A stretch of DNA of 64,000 bases from Apodemus sylvaticus (GCF_947179515.1 NC_067488.1:28758539-28822538); one strand, 5' to 3'. Counted from the first letter of the stretch, positions 12,700 through 24,177 are shown. A program made the numbers and translations. The notes: a model not told the origin generated them from the sequence alone.

Positions 12700-13344
12700 A
12701 ATTTAAAAGTTAAAAATATTATAAAATAGGGGTTTGTGATATTTTTAAAACATTAAAAATTTAAACCAGACCTATTTAGCAGTAAGGAAGCAGTAAGGAT
12801 GAATAAGAATCAAAGTTAAAAATCCCTCCTGAAATACCTGCATTTAAGAAGAAAATTAAATTACTATCTTGTATAATAGTAATTAAGAAAATACAGCCCA
12901 TGCCAGACTACTTAGATTTCAATCTACTTAACATGGTTAAATACAGTTGTTTGGGATCAAATAACCACCTTAGGTATGGAATAAGTACGGACAGAAGAAT
13001 ATGTGTACAATCTTCTTGATAGAGGTTGAAAGAAGTAGTGCATTAAAGTATGAGGAATAGTGACCTAAGAACTAGGGTATAAGTTTGCTGTACTATATTG
13101 CTTTTCTTTGAGAGTTATTAGAGTTTCTTATAAGTAAAATATAAAACAGTAAAAAATTACATGCTCTAAAACTAACAAAGAAGCACATATTTAAGCATGC
13201 TTAACAGGTACAGGAAACTGAGACCTGAGAGATTTCTGGTTCACTTTTGATCTCCAGGACAGAAAAATGGGGGGGGGGCGTATCTTAGAAGACAACTTAG
13301 CTGTCCCTAAGGAGAGAACCAGGGTTCCTTGTGCACTACAATGC

Positions 13345-13500
13345 AGCTTCTGTTTGCTAGCTATCTGATCTTTGTGAATTGATCAGCGTATCCAAGTCTA
13401 AACTCCTGAATTAGTTTAACAGAGATAATGATATTGCCTGTCTAGGAAAATTGCTATAGCTTGCCTCACAGCATTCAACATATCTTAACCTGCATTAATA
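13345..13500 (+). repeat. Possible MIR relic
   Basis: CTAGCTATCTGATCTTTGTG followed about 60 bp on by ACAGAGATAATGATATTGCC resembles the MIR core order (CTAGCTGTGTGACCTT then a region with ATAAT). Diverged. Confidence 0.42.
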
Positions 13501-14522
13501 GCAATGTAAATGTTCTATCTCATCTTTGTGTTGCTTATGGCGGCTAGATTGCATACTTCGGGGTCACATAATTGAGATTGGTTCTATTTTTCTTTCTTTT
13601 TTTGCATCTAATTTTTGCTTCTAATTAGAGCGTACGAGACAAAACATTCAGAAAGAATAGATACTTAGAGATACATACTATAATTTACTAAGGCAAAATC
13701 TTCCCCAAAGAAGTAATTAATTACAAATAAAATGGCTGAGTTTCCTCCTCTTTCTCTAAGCTCAGACAAGTGGCTCTCACCTGTCCAAGTCCTTTAGGTG
13801 GAGGGCTTCAGAGACAAAGAGCAATGTTTTCCAGACAATGCAGTCTGTATTTAACAGTCAGGGTCATTTCTGGCATCAGACCAGTGCTCAGTGTAAGGAA
13901 TAGAAATGTTCTCTGCCCCGCCCCCCTCCCCTGCCACAACCACCTAGTATCCCTAAATAATGTGGAGTTGTCAGTTTCAAGGTCTGAGTAATGCCAGAAA
14001 AAGAACAAGATCTCTCAGCATGGGAAGAAGTTATGGCCTTCATTTGCAAGTATTTGTAATGAATTATCTGAAAATATGCGTTTAAGGCTTTTAACTGATT
14101 TTAAAGTGTGAGCTGCTTAAATCTCTCAAAGCTGTCTCTTTTTTTTTTTTAAACCAACAGGTCTGTCGTCTGAGTGATATTGAGTGTCACTGAAAAGCAA
14201 ACAAAATGGGGAACTCTGGGAAGGCTGATTTTGGATCAGAAAATCACAGTGCAGTCCTCAGGTACAGGTAGTCTCTTCAAATCATTGATTCCATGTGAGT
14301 TCACAAAGCCAGAGGTACACAGACATCTGGACAGACACTGGAGAGAGTTCAAGGAGTTAAGACTGAACGTATTTAGCTCCCATTGCAAAGATGAGAGTTA
14401 TAGCTGACCAAATGACTTACAGCTGGTCAAACGATTTTGCCCAGAGCCAATGGAAAAAAAAATCTCAAAGCAAAGAATCAAAATATGACTCCTCCAGATA
14501 AATGCCATAAGGAGCAAGTACT

Positions 14523-14689
14523 TTGCAGGTTATTTGGAAGACAATCCAGGGGAATATCAGTAGTAAAACTAAAAATGGAAACAGGCAAGACAAAAAATCC
14601 AAAGGAAACCCCTGATCTAATATCAAGTATTCAGGAGGTAGTGTAGAACATGCCTGTGAAATGATTGATAACTGGAAAGTTGAGGATGT
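14523..14689 (+). repeat. Inverted repeat A, left arm (167 bp)
   Basis: Matches the reverse complement of 15602-15767 with about 10 differences over 167 positions and one 1-bp gap (roughly 94% identity by eye). Similarity stops abruptly at both ends. It may be two copies of one unnamed rodent repeat in opposite orientation. Confidence 0.9.
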
Positions 14690-15601
14690 ACAGGAAGCAA
14701 AGGGTTCAAGGGTCCACAAGCACCAGAGGATATTTCATGGAGGTGAGATCTTGTTTGAAACTCAGTGGAAGTACAACCTAATAATCCACATGAAAAAAAA
14801 AAAAAAGAGTTACTAAAGGGTGAGCAGGAGCTGCTATACCACTAGGGCCAGGTAGGAAGAGCTTCTGACCCTACATAGACTACAGCTATAATCCTTATAC
14901 TTCTCATGGTTGAATAAACACAACTCCTAGGGACACATAACTTCTCAGTCAGGATAGTTTGAATATCATCTGGCATTGGCAGAAGCAGCCAGAACCCAAG
15001 GGAGAATCTGAAGAACGTCAGAGAAGGGGTTAACTAACTCCACTGTCTCTCCTGAAGTCTCCTCTCATGAACTGTGAGCATCTCAAAGTGGTCGACTATG
15101 TTTCTGAGGATCAGACTTTCTGTGTCCCACCTCTGGTGAATATTGTCCTTCCAAGCTCTGATAGACTGTGGAGTACAGCAGCCTAGATCCTCCATGGTGA
15201 GATAGGACCACATTCAGGAAGCAATTTGTGCCCAAGTGGCAGTTTGGGGTTTCTTGAGAAATCATACCCCAAGCTGTCTTCTCCCTTCACCTCCTGATTC
15301 CAAGTTCTTGTTCCTGGTTTGTAGATGCACTTCCTAAGTTCATTTTTGCTGAGGGTCCTGCTCTTTGGTTTAAGTAGGAACAAATAAAGGGTTAAAGCAG
15401 AGACCAAAGATGCTGGATCTGCTTAAGGTAAGTAATCTGATTCACTGAAACAAGCCGTGGATGAAAGTCCCAGGAGAGAGTTTAGAAACCCAGTTGTTAG
15501 ACAACATTTTTTTTTACAGTCAATCAATGAAGCAAATTTGGAGGGATATTATCCGAATATCTTTCAAGCAATACTTATGTGTCTCCCCCTCCATGCATTA
15601 A
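14690..15601. other. Spacer of inverted repeat A
   Basis: 912 bp, not recognised. Contains a poly-A run (14792-14805) and an AATAAAGGG polyadenylation-like site at about 15383, which would fit LTR-derived DNA, but no other LTR hallmark was identified. Confidence 0.4.
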
Positions 15602-15767
15602 ACATCCTCAACATTCCAGTTGTCGATCATTTCACAGGCATGTTCTGCACTACCTCCTGAATACTTGATATTAGATCAGGGGTTTCCTTTGGCTTTTCAT
15701 CTTGCCTGTTTCCATTTTTAGTTTTACTACTGATATTCCCCGGGATTGTCTTCCAAATAACCTGCAA
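15602..15767 (-). repeat. Inverted repeat A, right arm
   Basis: Reverse-complement partner of 14523-14689. On the minus strand it reads TTGCAGGTTATTTGGAAGAC at the outer end and TTGAGGATGT at the inner end, as the left arm does. Confidence 0.9.
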
Positions 15768-17576
15768 TAATCCTTGTGTCAGTTTTTTTCTTTCTTGAGA
15801 AATCCAAATGAAGCCCTGCACCTGCTACAAGACATTTCACTACCATTCCCATCCTCTGCTAAGATCTGGGAGTCTTCAAGAGTCAATTTGTGTATGGTAC
15901 TGTTCTAAAGGTTTGGGGCATGATCCTTGGGGAAATTATACCTTACTATATTTATGAATATTATTATTAAAGATGCTTATTTTCTTTTCTAATATTGTGA
16001 CTATGGTCTGAATAAAACAAGTATGTTGCAAGTAGAACACAAGTGGAGAAAGGGAAATCAAGATTTATTTCAGGGACTTCATGGTTGTCCCGTAAGCAGT
16101 GGAATGCTATGCTGGAAGTCTGTGCTTCAGCAAGTACAGACAGAGCCTTAGTTATACACGGTGTATTATGTAGGAGCCACACTGCTATCATGTATGGTTT
16201 TCATTTTAAGGACCCTATCTCATGGTCCTAGAAATAAGAAAGCATCCTAATTGGTTAGCTAGGATGTAGTAAAAGTAATTTCAGTGTGTAGCTTGCTCTG
16301 ATGCTGTTTAAGCTCTAAGGAGAACCTTCCCTTGGTTTGGAGAAAAATAAAAGTGACCTTGGAATCAAGTGCACGTGCAGGCCCCCACCGTGGCTGGCTA
16401 GCAGGTGCTAGGCTGTATGAGATGTAACCAATTTGTTTGAAAACCAATCATCATTTCACTCTCTCTCCCATGCATCATTAACTTCTTCCAATTCTTCACG
16501 TAAGTTTGTCTTGTTTCCACCTCAGAACATAAGATGTATTTTGCCAACTCTGCAGGTTGTTCACTTTTAAATGTTAGCTAAGCTCACCACTTATTAATTT
16601 CACAAGCATTTAGTGAATATTTGTAGTGCGCCAGATACTGCCTATAGGAGCTTTGATGCCTATTTACTACTGTAACCATTTGTTATCTCTTGCTATATAA
16701 AAGAAACATATGGTCCATGGTTCCAGGAGTTTCTGATCTAGTAACTAAGAAAAAGATTGGTATAGTATGTGCTGAATAGGGAGAAGGTAAAGAATAGGAG
16801 AGGTTACATAAGCCTGGCCTCAAGAAGATAATGGGAATGGGAGAAGGATGAATGTAGTTTCAGGCCTTCATGGTGGAGAGGTGCTAGAGCATCTGCCACA
16901 CGGACAGCAGGCAATACAGAGCAGCATCCCTGAACTAGCACATTCTCTCCCTTTCTGTGCCTCCTTTTTATCAGCCAGGGGCCCAAAACAGTGGGGCAGA
17001 GATGCCCATATTCTCTCTCTTAAATAAATACATTCATTGACACACCTTGACATGTGATTTGACAATTTCATAGGCATCGCTCCATTCAATCAAGTTAGGT
17101 AACCCAGGTTAACCATCATACTCAGTCCTCCCTTGGATTCCACCAGCAAGAGGACCACCATAAACTTCAGACTTCAGACTTGAAATTCAGGTCCATGAGC
17201 CCAAAACAGACTTATTTTCCATATAAAGTTGCCTGGTTGGTGGTATTATGTTGTTATCAGTGGGAGTGGTCTGAGGCAGTAGTGATATTGAAGTTCCAGA
17301 ATTCAGATACCAGGACTTCATAAGATAGAAGAAGGATCTTTGAATTAAGAAGAGAAGCATATGTCATGGCTGGATGTGGAGATGAAGATGCAGTGAGAAA
17401 GCTACTGGCTGTCAGCAGAGCCTGGATGCAGAGATAAATAGATAGTGAGTCAGATGACGAAGGGTCTCTCTCTCTCCCATGCTCTGCAGCCTAGATTCTT
17501 TGGAAGACAATGAGGACAATGCTAAAATTTAAAAATTATTGCATTTGTTCACCTATGAGTGTACAGTCCGGATGCC
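15768..17576. other. Unique stretch, no gene recognised
   Basis: No coding or RNA gene seen. A MIR/L2-like fragment lies at 16588-16650 (GCATTTAGTGAATATTTGTA followed by GCCAGATACTGCC). Confidence 0.5.
16588..16650 (+). repeat. Possible MIR/L2-type fragment
   Basis: Resembles the block of older repeats with CATTTA(C/G)TGA and GTGC(C/G)AGA(T/C)ACTG. Short and diverged. Confidence 0.38.
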
Positions 17577-17577
17577 A

Positions 17578-17629
<52 letters not shown>

Positions 17630-17780
17630 TGTGGTGTGTATGCATGTGCGTGTGTGTAAAGGTAAGAAGACAACTTGCAATAGTTGGTTCTCTTTTTCCC
17701 CAGGTGGGGCTTGGTGATCAAACTTAAATCATACTTTATTGCAGGTCATTTTACTGACTGAACCACATCACTGGCCCCAA
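17577..17780 (-). mobile_element. B3-type (B2-family) SINE with (TG)n at its tail
   Basis: On the minus strand it starts GGGGCCAGTGATGTGGTTCA and passes GAACCAACTATTGCAAGTTG into a (CA)n run that occupies the usual 3' tail position. Tail-derived microsatellite growth is common for this family. Confidence 0.8.
17580..17657 (+). repeat. (TG)n microsatellite
   Basis: About 23 uninterrupted TG units, then degenerate TG-rich sequence. It lies in the B3 tail. Confidence 0.97.
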
Positions 17781-17865
17781 ACATTTTTAAGAGATTGGTA
17801 ATATAATAAAATAATATTTTTTATTTTAGTTTCTTCTGGTGTTTCTGAAGAAATTGAATTGCGAA

Positions 17866-17917
17866 GAAAAGGAAGGAAATGAAGGAAACAAAGGAAAGGA
17901 AGGAAGGAAGGAAGGTG
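17866..17917 (+). repeat. (GGAA)n microsatellite
   Basis: AAGG/GGAA units, perfect at the 3' end (17895-17915). Confidence 0.93.
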
Positions 17918-17994
17918 CCATTTAGGACAGAGAAGTTGTACAGGGCAAAGGTCATATGCAAATTGGGCCTAGATAAGTACAGATAAAGAGTGTG

Positions 17995-18110
17995 GAAAGT
18001 TGTCCATGGTGCACACCTGTCACCCCAGTACTGGGAGGCAGAGAAGGAAGCGTTGAAAGAAATTTTAAGCCAGGCTGGTCTACATAGCAGGCAGGTGTCA
18101 TATGGGAGTG
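17995..18110 (+). mobile_element. B1-like SINE, diverged
   Basis: Recognisable ATGGTGCACACCTGTCACCC, CAGTACTGGGAGGCAGAGAA and GCCAGGCTGGTCTACATAGC blocks, with indels between. An older B1 or proto-B1. Confidence 0.75.
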
Positions 18111-18284
18111 GGAGGTGAGAAAACCACACTCCACCACATCTTCCTGTCTCATCAACACCTTGATCATTTTCTCACGGTTTACCAGCACTTGCTAACAATA
18201 TTCTTGTAAAAAAAAATGTTCTGTTTATTCACTACCAGGAAAGCATTAGGTACCCACAGTAACCGCAGACCACAGCCACACTCT

Positions 18285-18660
18285 TAGATAGCATAAAAGC
18301 TCCTGCAGTCCCTCAGTTGCTGAGCTGCATCTCAGAGGTGGTTTCTTCTTGCAACAGTGTGAGTAATGCTCCTATCTTCATTTATCTACTTTGGCTTTAG
18401 CAGGTGGTGCTTGCAACAATGTGAGTAATGTTCCTCTCTTCATTATCTGGTTTAGCTTTAGCAGGTGGTGCTGTAACTCAGGATACAGACCTTGCCCTCT
18501 ATACTACGTTTGGTTTGGTTTGTCTTCGACTGGGTAAAGAGGCTGCCTGGAGCTTGGGAGCTCTGTTCCTACCTAAAATCCCTGGCACAAATTGGTGAGT
18601 CTAGGTCCTGATCCTGTGTTCCAGGCTCTGATCTGTTAACAGCAGGTAAGAATTTTACAA
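18285..18660 (+). mobile_element. LTR-like fragment with 61-bp tandem duplication
   Basis: A TATA-like CATAAAAG (18291-18298) is followed by CTCAGTTGCTGAGCTGCATC and by two tandem copies of a 61-bp unit. The layout resembles the end of a rodent LTR. I could not find its partner LTR or a primer-binding site, so the class is inferred. Confidence 0.4.
18349..18470 (+). repeat. 61-bp tandem duplication (two copies)
   Basis: Copy 1 18349-18409, copy 2 18410-18470. Each begins CTTGCAACA and ends TTTAGCAGGTGGTG, with roughly 85% identity. Each contains GTGAGTAATG, which looks like a 5' splice-site core. Confidence 0.88.
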
Positions 18661-19139
18661 GTACATTAAAAAAATCAGTTGAATTTCAGTGACGAATTTT
18701 ATTTATCGTATGGTCATTTAGTAATCTGTGCCAATGAGCTGACTGCTTATAAATATTATGTCTCTATTAGATGAAAAATGACAGAAAATGAATTAGTGAC
18801 TCTTTTCTATTTATCTAATTTCCTTTAAGGACAACTTGAAGAATTTGTCACTACTAGGAAAATGAAGGTCTTGATTATAGTGTTTCTGTGTTTATGCTTG
18901 ATTTATGGCTAAATTATATATTATATATATGTACAAATGTAGTATTTCCTACTATCAGATACTATTAAAATTGATCATATTTTTAGAAGCTTTATTCTGA
19001 TTGACTTACAGCTAAGTAAGTTTTATTCATTCAATTATTCATTCACTCCTTCATTCATTCATTTGCACCTGCACATGCTCATGACATACATGAGTGTGGA
19101 GGTCAGAGAGAGGAATGAAAGTCTAGGGAGTATTTGGGA

Positions 19140-19712
19140 CCTTATTAATCATGGATACTCCTGTCTCAAAATTGGCTTGGTAGTATAGTTCACTTAGCTG
19201 CATGTACTATGTATGCATATCCTTCTCTGAACAATGCACAGAGAAACTACAGTATCCCTTTAACTCCCTCACCTGCATTGGGTTACAGATACATCCCTCT
19301 CTGAGCAATAGCATAGCCTTCTCTGCCCTGAACAACATTCAAATTAAGACAGTCTCTATATAATCACAATGTATCTGGTATGAATAGAAGGGTCAATCCA
19401 GCCTGAACTGATTTTGGGTATACGTACAGTAAGGTAATCTTAGTCCCTCGAGCGAACTTTTAGGAGAAAAATCATATTTATCATTTTTGCCTTTGCATGA
19501 TTTTTCCTATTTATGATTAAAATCGTATGCATATGGGAAGGAATATGTGAAGTAGGAAAATGGATATATGATATAACCTACAATCAAAATAGTGAACCAC
19601 CCAAAGTGGCCTTCTTAGTAACCACGCTGCCTTCCTCTAGCCTCCATTAAAAGAGACCCCAGACTGTAACCTAGGGTCCTTGACTAGCCTTACTTGTTGG
19701 GCCCACTGTCAA
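19140..19712 (+). mobile_element. LTR-like rodent repeat, copy A (left part, interrupted by L1)
   Basis: Shares ordered blocks with 28060-28575: a TTCTCTGAACAA block, a TTACAG(A/G)TAC block, TATCT(A/G)GTATGAA, a CAGTAAGGTAA block, GCCTTTGCAT and GGGCCCA(C/T)TGTCAA. The L1 at 19713-21066 interrupts it immediately after the last block. Confidence 0.72.
19703..19712. other. Target-site duplication, left copy
   Basis: CCACTGTCAA, identical to 21067-21076, bounding the L1. Confidence 0.85.
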
Positions 19713-21066
19713 CCTTTTTAAAATTTATTCATTCTCTTTTTTACAGTCCAAATGTTATCCTCCTCTCTCTGACTGTTCCCCATCCCACACCTCCTCCTGT
19801 ATCTCCATGATGATGTACCCCCCAAACCACCCCACCTGACCACCCCACTCCCTGGGGCCTCCAGTTTCTTGAGGGTTAGGTTCATCTTCTCTGAGTCTAG
19901 ACCTGGCAATCCTCTACTGTATATGTGTTGGAGGCCTCATATCAGCTGGTGTTTGCTGCCTGGTTGGTGGCTCAGTACCTGAGAGATATCGGGGTCCAGG
20001 ATAGTTGAAACTTCTGGTCTTCTTACATGGTCACCCTCCTCCTCAGCTTCTTCTAACTTTTCCCTTATTCAACCACAGGGGTCAGCAGCTTCTGTCCATT
20101 GGTTGGGTGTAAATATCTGCATCTGACTCTTTCAGCTGCTTGGGTCTTTCTGAGGACAGTTATGATAGGCCCCTTTCTGTGAGCACACCATAGCATCAGT
20201 AATATTGTCAGGCCTTGGGGCCTCCCCTTGAATTGTATCCCAATTTGGGACTGTCTCTGGACCTCCTTTTTGTCAGGCTCGTCTCTATTTTTCCCCCGCA
20301 GTTCTTTTGGACATGAACAATTCTGGGTCAAAGTTTTGACCCCATTCCTCCACTTGATACCCTGTCTTTCTACTGGAGGTGGGCTCTACCAGCTCCCTCT
20401 CCCCAATGTAGGGAATTTCATCTAAGTTCTCTCCCTTTGAGTCCTGAGAGTCTCTTACCTCCCAGGTCTCTGGTACATTCTAGAGGGTCTCCCTACCTCT
20501 TACCCCCTGAAGTTGACTGTTTTCCTTCAGGTAGGTCTATTTCCTATATTCTGAAGAGCCTCCAGGTTGATTTCTGGAGTGCTTGTACCAGTTTGCAATC
20601 CTACCAGCAATGGAGGAGTGTACCTCTTTATCCACATCCTTGCCAACATGTTCTGTCCCCTGAGGTTTTGATCTTAGCCATTATGGTTGCTGTAAGGTAG
20701 AATCTTAGGGTTGTTTTGATTTGCATTTCCCTGATTACTAAAGACTTTGAACATTTCTTTAAGTGCTTCTCAGCCATTCATGATTCCTGTGTTGTGAATT
20801 CTGTTTAGTTCTATACCCCATTTTTTGATTGGGTTGTTTGGTTTCTTGGTGGTTAGCTTCTTTAGTTCTTTATATATTTTGGATATTAGCCCCCTATTTG
20901 ATGTGGGGTTGGTGAAGATTTTTTCCCAATCTGTAAGTTGCCTATTTGTCCTATTTACTCTGTTTTTTTGCCTTTCATAAGGTCCCATTTATCAATCCTT
21001 GATCTTACAGCTTAAGCCATTGGAGTTCTGTTTAGGAAATTTCCTCCTGTACCAATGAGTTCAAGT
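19713..21066 (-). mobile_element. LINE-1, antisense, inside the LTR-like repeat
   Basis: Minus-strand L1 with a T-rich (poly-A in sense) left end, a 3' UTR to about 20550 and an ORF2 C-terminal remnant at 20555-21066. The minus-strand translation at 20770-20988 gives WEKIFTNPTSNRGLISKIY. The terminal part of ORF2 expected between these two pieces appears to be missing. Flanked by CCACTGTCAA at 19703-19712 and 21067-21076, a 10-bp target-site duplication. 5'-truncated and inactive. Confidence 0.88.
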
Positions 21067-21119
21067 CCACTGTCAATCTTAATGGTATATGCCTGAAACA
21101 TTTGTGGCATTCCTTTGCA
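21067..21119 (+). mobile_element. LTR-like repeat, copy A (short right part) with TSD
   Basis: Begins with the second CCACTGTCAA and continues TCTTAA like copy B at 28564, then diverges. Confidence 0.6.
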
Positions 21120-22136
21120 AGTCTCCCTGAGCTCTGAATATTCCATTCTTTAGATAAGAGGCCAAAAAACTGGGAAGGTTTAACAACTCAAAATCCAAAT
21201 GAGACCCTAATCAGAAATGAAATATTTGCTGAGCCAGGAGGTAAGACAATAGATACTCTCTATATTAATGTTAAACACTTCCAACATTACATTATGTTCC
21301 TCCTTCTCATTTGGATATCTATGGCAAAAGTTGGACTTACTAGTTTTGGTGAAAAGATCTATCAAACTATGGTCTCTCTGCATTATAAAATCCAGGTGGC
21401 TGTGACTGGACTTTATTCACCATCTCTTTAGCCAGAAACAGAAAAGATGAAAAGACAATGGAGTAAAACTGAACTCTTGCAGTTTCTTAGAATTAATAAA
21501 TATTTTTCCTCTCCATTTCCTTTTTTTCTGCCTTCCCTTTTGATCTTATACAAAGTTGAAGTGGTTCTTTAAGTTTTACTATTCTTGAAATTCAAACATT
21601 CTAAACACATTTTTTATTTTGCCATACTGCTTGAATGGGCAATAGACTTTCCTACAAAGGCAAATAAATGCTTGAAAGGGAATGAAACACAAAATGCTAA
21701 ATTTGCATTCATTGAGGAAATATTCTCTGTTTTTAGAATAGGGACACCTTCTTTGGCTACCCTTGCTTGATGGCTTCCCCTGGATTTAAACCATCTGCTG
21801 TCTGCTATCAGCAATATGAATGCTTTTTAATCCGCCTTTTCTGTGACTTGATGTCTTATAACTTCTTCCAAACATCTCATTACTAAATTTTGGGGACCTC
21901 CCAGTCTTCAAGTAATAAAGTCTCTGGACTCAAAGATTCAGAGATGTTGCAATTTCTGTCCTGTGAGCTGAACAAAAAAAAATCCTCCTTTTTTGGTTAG
22001 GGAAGAATCACTCTTTACTTGGTCCAAATTCATAAAACACCTTATGCCATTCCCCTTTCAAAAGTTTAAACATATGAATGAAAGGTCATGGCATTTTCTT
22101 GACTTACTTGACTGAGTATATGGCCTGCCAGGATAT
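21120..22136. other. Unique stretch, no gene recognised
   Basis: AT-rich. Frames at 21585-21770 (plus) and 21614-21814 (minus) overlap and show no known motif. Confidence 0.5.
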
Positions 22137-22193
22137 AGTAATAATAATAATAATAGTAGTAGTAGTAGTAATAATGATGATGATGATAATAAA
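22137..22193 (+). repeat. Trinucleotide compound repeat (ATA/GTA/ATG)n
   Basis: AATAATAAT, then GTAGTAGTA, then GATGATGAT units, about 18 triplets in all. Confidence 0.95.
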
Positions 22194-22548
22194 CAGTTAC
22201 TACTCCTAGCTATAGATAGAACTTCTATCCCAACCCTCACTGAGGCACTTACTTGATACATGATACAATGTCTTTCTTAAGAGGATCATTGGCAAGAGAC
22301 CAGTTTCCTCAACTGGAGGATGGCTAAACTGCTATTCCTGTATTGAGGGGTGTCATATCTAAAATGTACCTGAGAAGAAATTTATTTCTAAGCTAAAAGT
22401 TACAAAAGAGACATCAATAACCTTCTAAGGTATTAAGATGTTCAGATTTGATGCAAAATGCTCTGGGAACTCACATACTAATCCCATCCATCCTTTCCTC
22501 TCAAGTAGATTCCTTTCTTCACAGAATCAGACTAAAATTCTGCTCTTT
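22194..22548. other. Short unique stretch
   Basis: Nothing recognised. Confidence 0.5.
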
Positions 22549-22576
22549 TTTTCTTTGTTTCTTTCTTCCTTCCCTC

Positions 22577-22650
<74 letters not shown>

Positions 22651-22670
22651 CTCTTTCTTTCCCTCACCTT
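22549..22670 (+). repeat. (CTTT)n polypyrimidine microsatellite
   Basis: Nearly pure from 22577 to 22649 (about 18 CTTT units), with TTCC variants at the edges. The top strand is pyrimidine-only for over 100 bases. Confidence 0.97.
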
Positions 22671-23180
22671 TCCATTGCAACTTCTCTTTTTGTTTTACTA
22701 TATTCTTCCCTTTAGTTATATCCTTACCCATTGGCAGAAGTTTGACTTAGATAACAATTCATAGGTCACAATGATAGCTGGGATGTAGAAAAATGTGGTT
22801 CTCAAATGGCAGCCTTAACTTTAGCAGTATCCTTCATTGTATTCCAATTAGATTATTTCCATGGAAGATAGGGGAAACAGTATGTGATGCCTCATGTCCA
22901 GACGTTTATGGTTCTACATTACCACCCCTGTAAAAGACATGTGAAGATGGATGGAGAAAATGTAAATGTAATGGGGGACCCTGTACTTCAAGGTTCTTTT
23001 GTCTCTTAGGGGTAATCAGCATCCTGCCCTCTTTGTAGTAATTCCTAGTTCTCCTCTTATGCTACAAAGAAAAACAATCCTTGCCTCCCCCTTCCCCACA
23101 CATTCTGATGTTCTCTTGATTTCCAGGAACTGTAACATTTACTTCTCTGTAACATTTGCAGGGAAAGCTTATATAATGCA
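22671..23180. other. Unique stretch between two Pu/Py tracts
   Basis: No gene recognised. It separates the pyrimidine-rich CTTT array from the purine-rich tract on the same strand. Confidence 0.5.
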
Positions 23181-24177
23181 GAAAAAAAGAAGAAGGAGAA
23201 GAAGGAGAAGGAGAAGAGGAAAAAGGAAGAGGAAGAAGAAGGGGAAGAAGATGTAGAAGGAAAAGGAGAAAAAGGAGAAGGAGGAGGAAGAGAAGGAGAA
23301 GGAAAAGAAGGAAAGGAGAAATGAAGGCAAAGGAGGAAAAGGAGAAGGAAAAGGAGAAAAGGAAGGCAAAGGAGAAGGAGAAGAAGGAGGAGGAGGAAAA
23401 GAAGGTGAAGAAGGAAGAGAAGGAGGAGAAAGAAAAGGAGAAGGAGGAGGAGAAGCCAAAGGAGAAGAATGAGAAGGAGGAGAAGGAAAAGAAGAAGAAG
23501 GTGAAGGAAAAGGAAAAGGAGAGGAAGGAGAATGAAAAGCTGATGGAAAAGAATGAGAAGGAGAAGTAGGAGAAGGAGAACGAGAAGATGGAAGAGAAGG
23601 AGAAGAAGGAGGAGAAGGAGGAGTAGATGAAGAAAAAGGAAATGGAGGAAAAGAAGGAGAAGGAAAAGGAGAAAAAAAGGACAAGGAGAAGAAGGAGAAG
23701 GAGTAGAAGGAGAATTCAGAGGAGGAGAAGGAGGAGAAGGAAGAGAAAGAGAAGGATGAGAAGGAGGAGAAGTAAAAGGAGAAGAAGGAGAAGAAGAAAG
23801 AGAAGAAGGAGAGGCATGAAGCGATGGAAAAGAAGTAAGAGAAGGAGACAGAGAAGAAGGAGGAGAAGGAAAAGTAGAGGGAGGAGAGAGAGGAAGAGGA
23901 AGAAGAAAGAGGAGAAGGAGTAGGAAAATGAGAAAAGGAGAAGAGGAAGAGGAAGAGGAGGAAGAGGAAGAGAAAGAGGAGGAAGAGGAAGAGAAAGATG
24001 AAGAAAAGAATGAGAAGAAGAAAGAATGAGAAGAAGAAAGAATGAGAAGAAGGAGGAAGAGAAGAAGAAGACGAAGGAGAAGAAGAAGAAGAAGAAGAAG
24101 AAGAAGAAGAAGAAGAAGAAGAAGAAGAAGAAGAAGAAGAAGAAGAAGAAGAAGAAGAAGAAGAAGAAGAAGAAGAA
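23181..24177 (+). repeat. About 1-kb polypurine tract (GAA/GGA-rich) ending in (GAA)n
   Basis: About 997 bases, roughly 96% A/G on the top strand by eye, in AAGGAG/GAAGGAG/AGGAA words. Only about 40 scattered C or T break it. The last 98 bases (24080-24177) are an uninterrupted GAA/AGA repeat of about 33 units. All long frames here (poly-Leu/Phe/Ser or Lys/Glu/Arg) are composition artefacts. Confidence 0.97.

Noticed and set aside
14174..14407. A 77-codon plus-strand frame as a possible small gene or exon
   Set aside because: No recognisable motif, no splice or promoter signal, and the 3' part resembles an old dispersed repeat.
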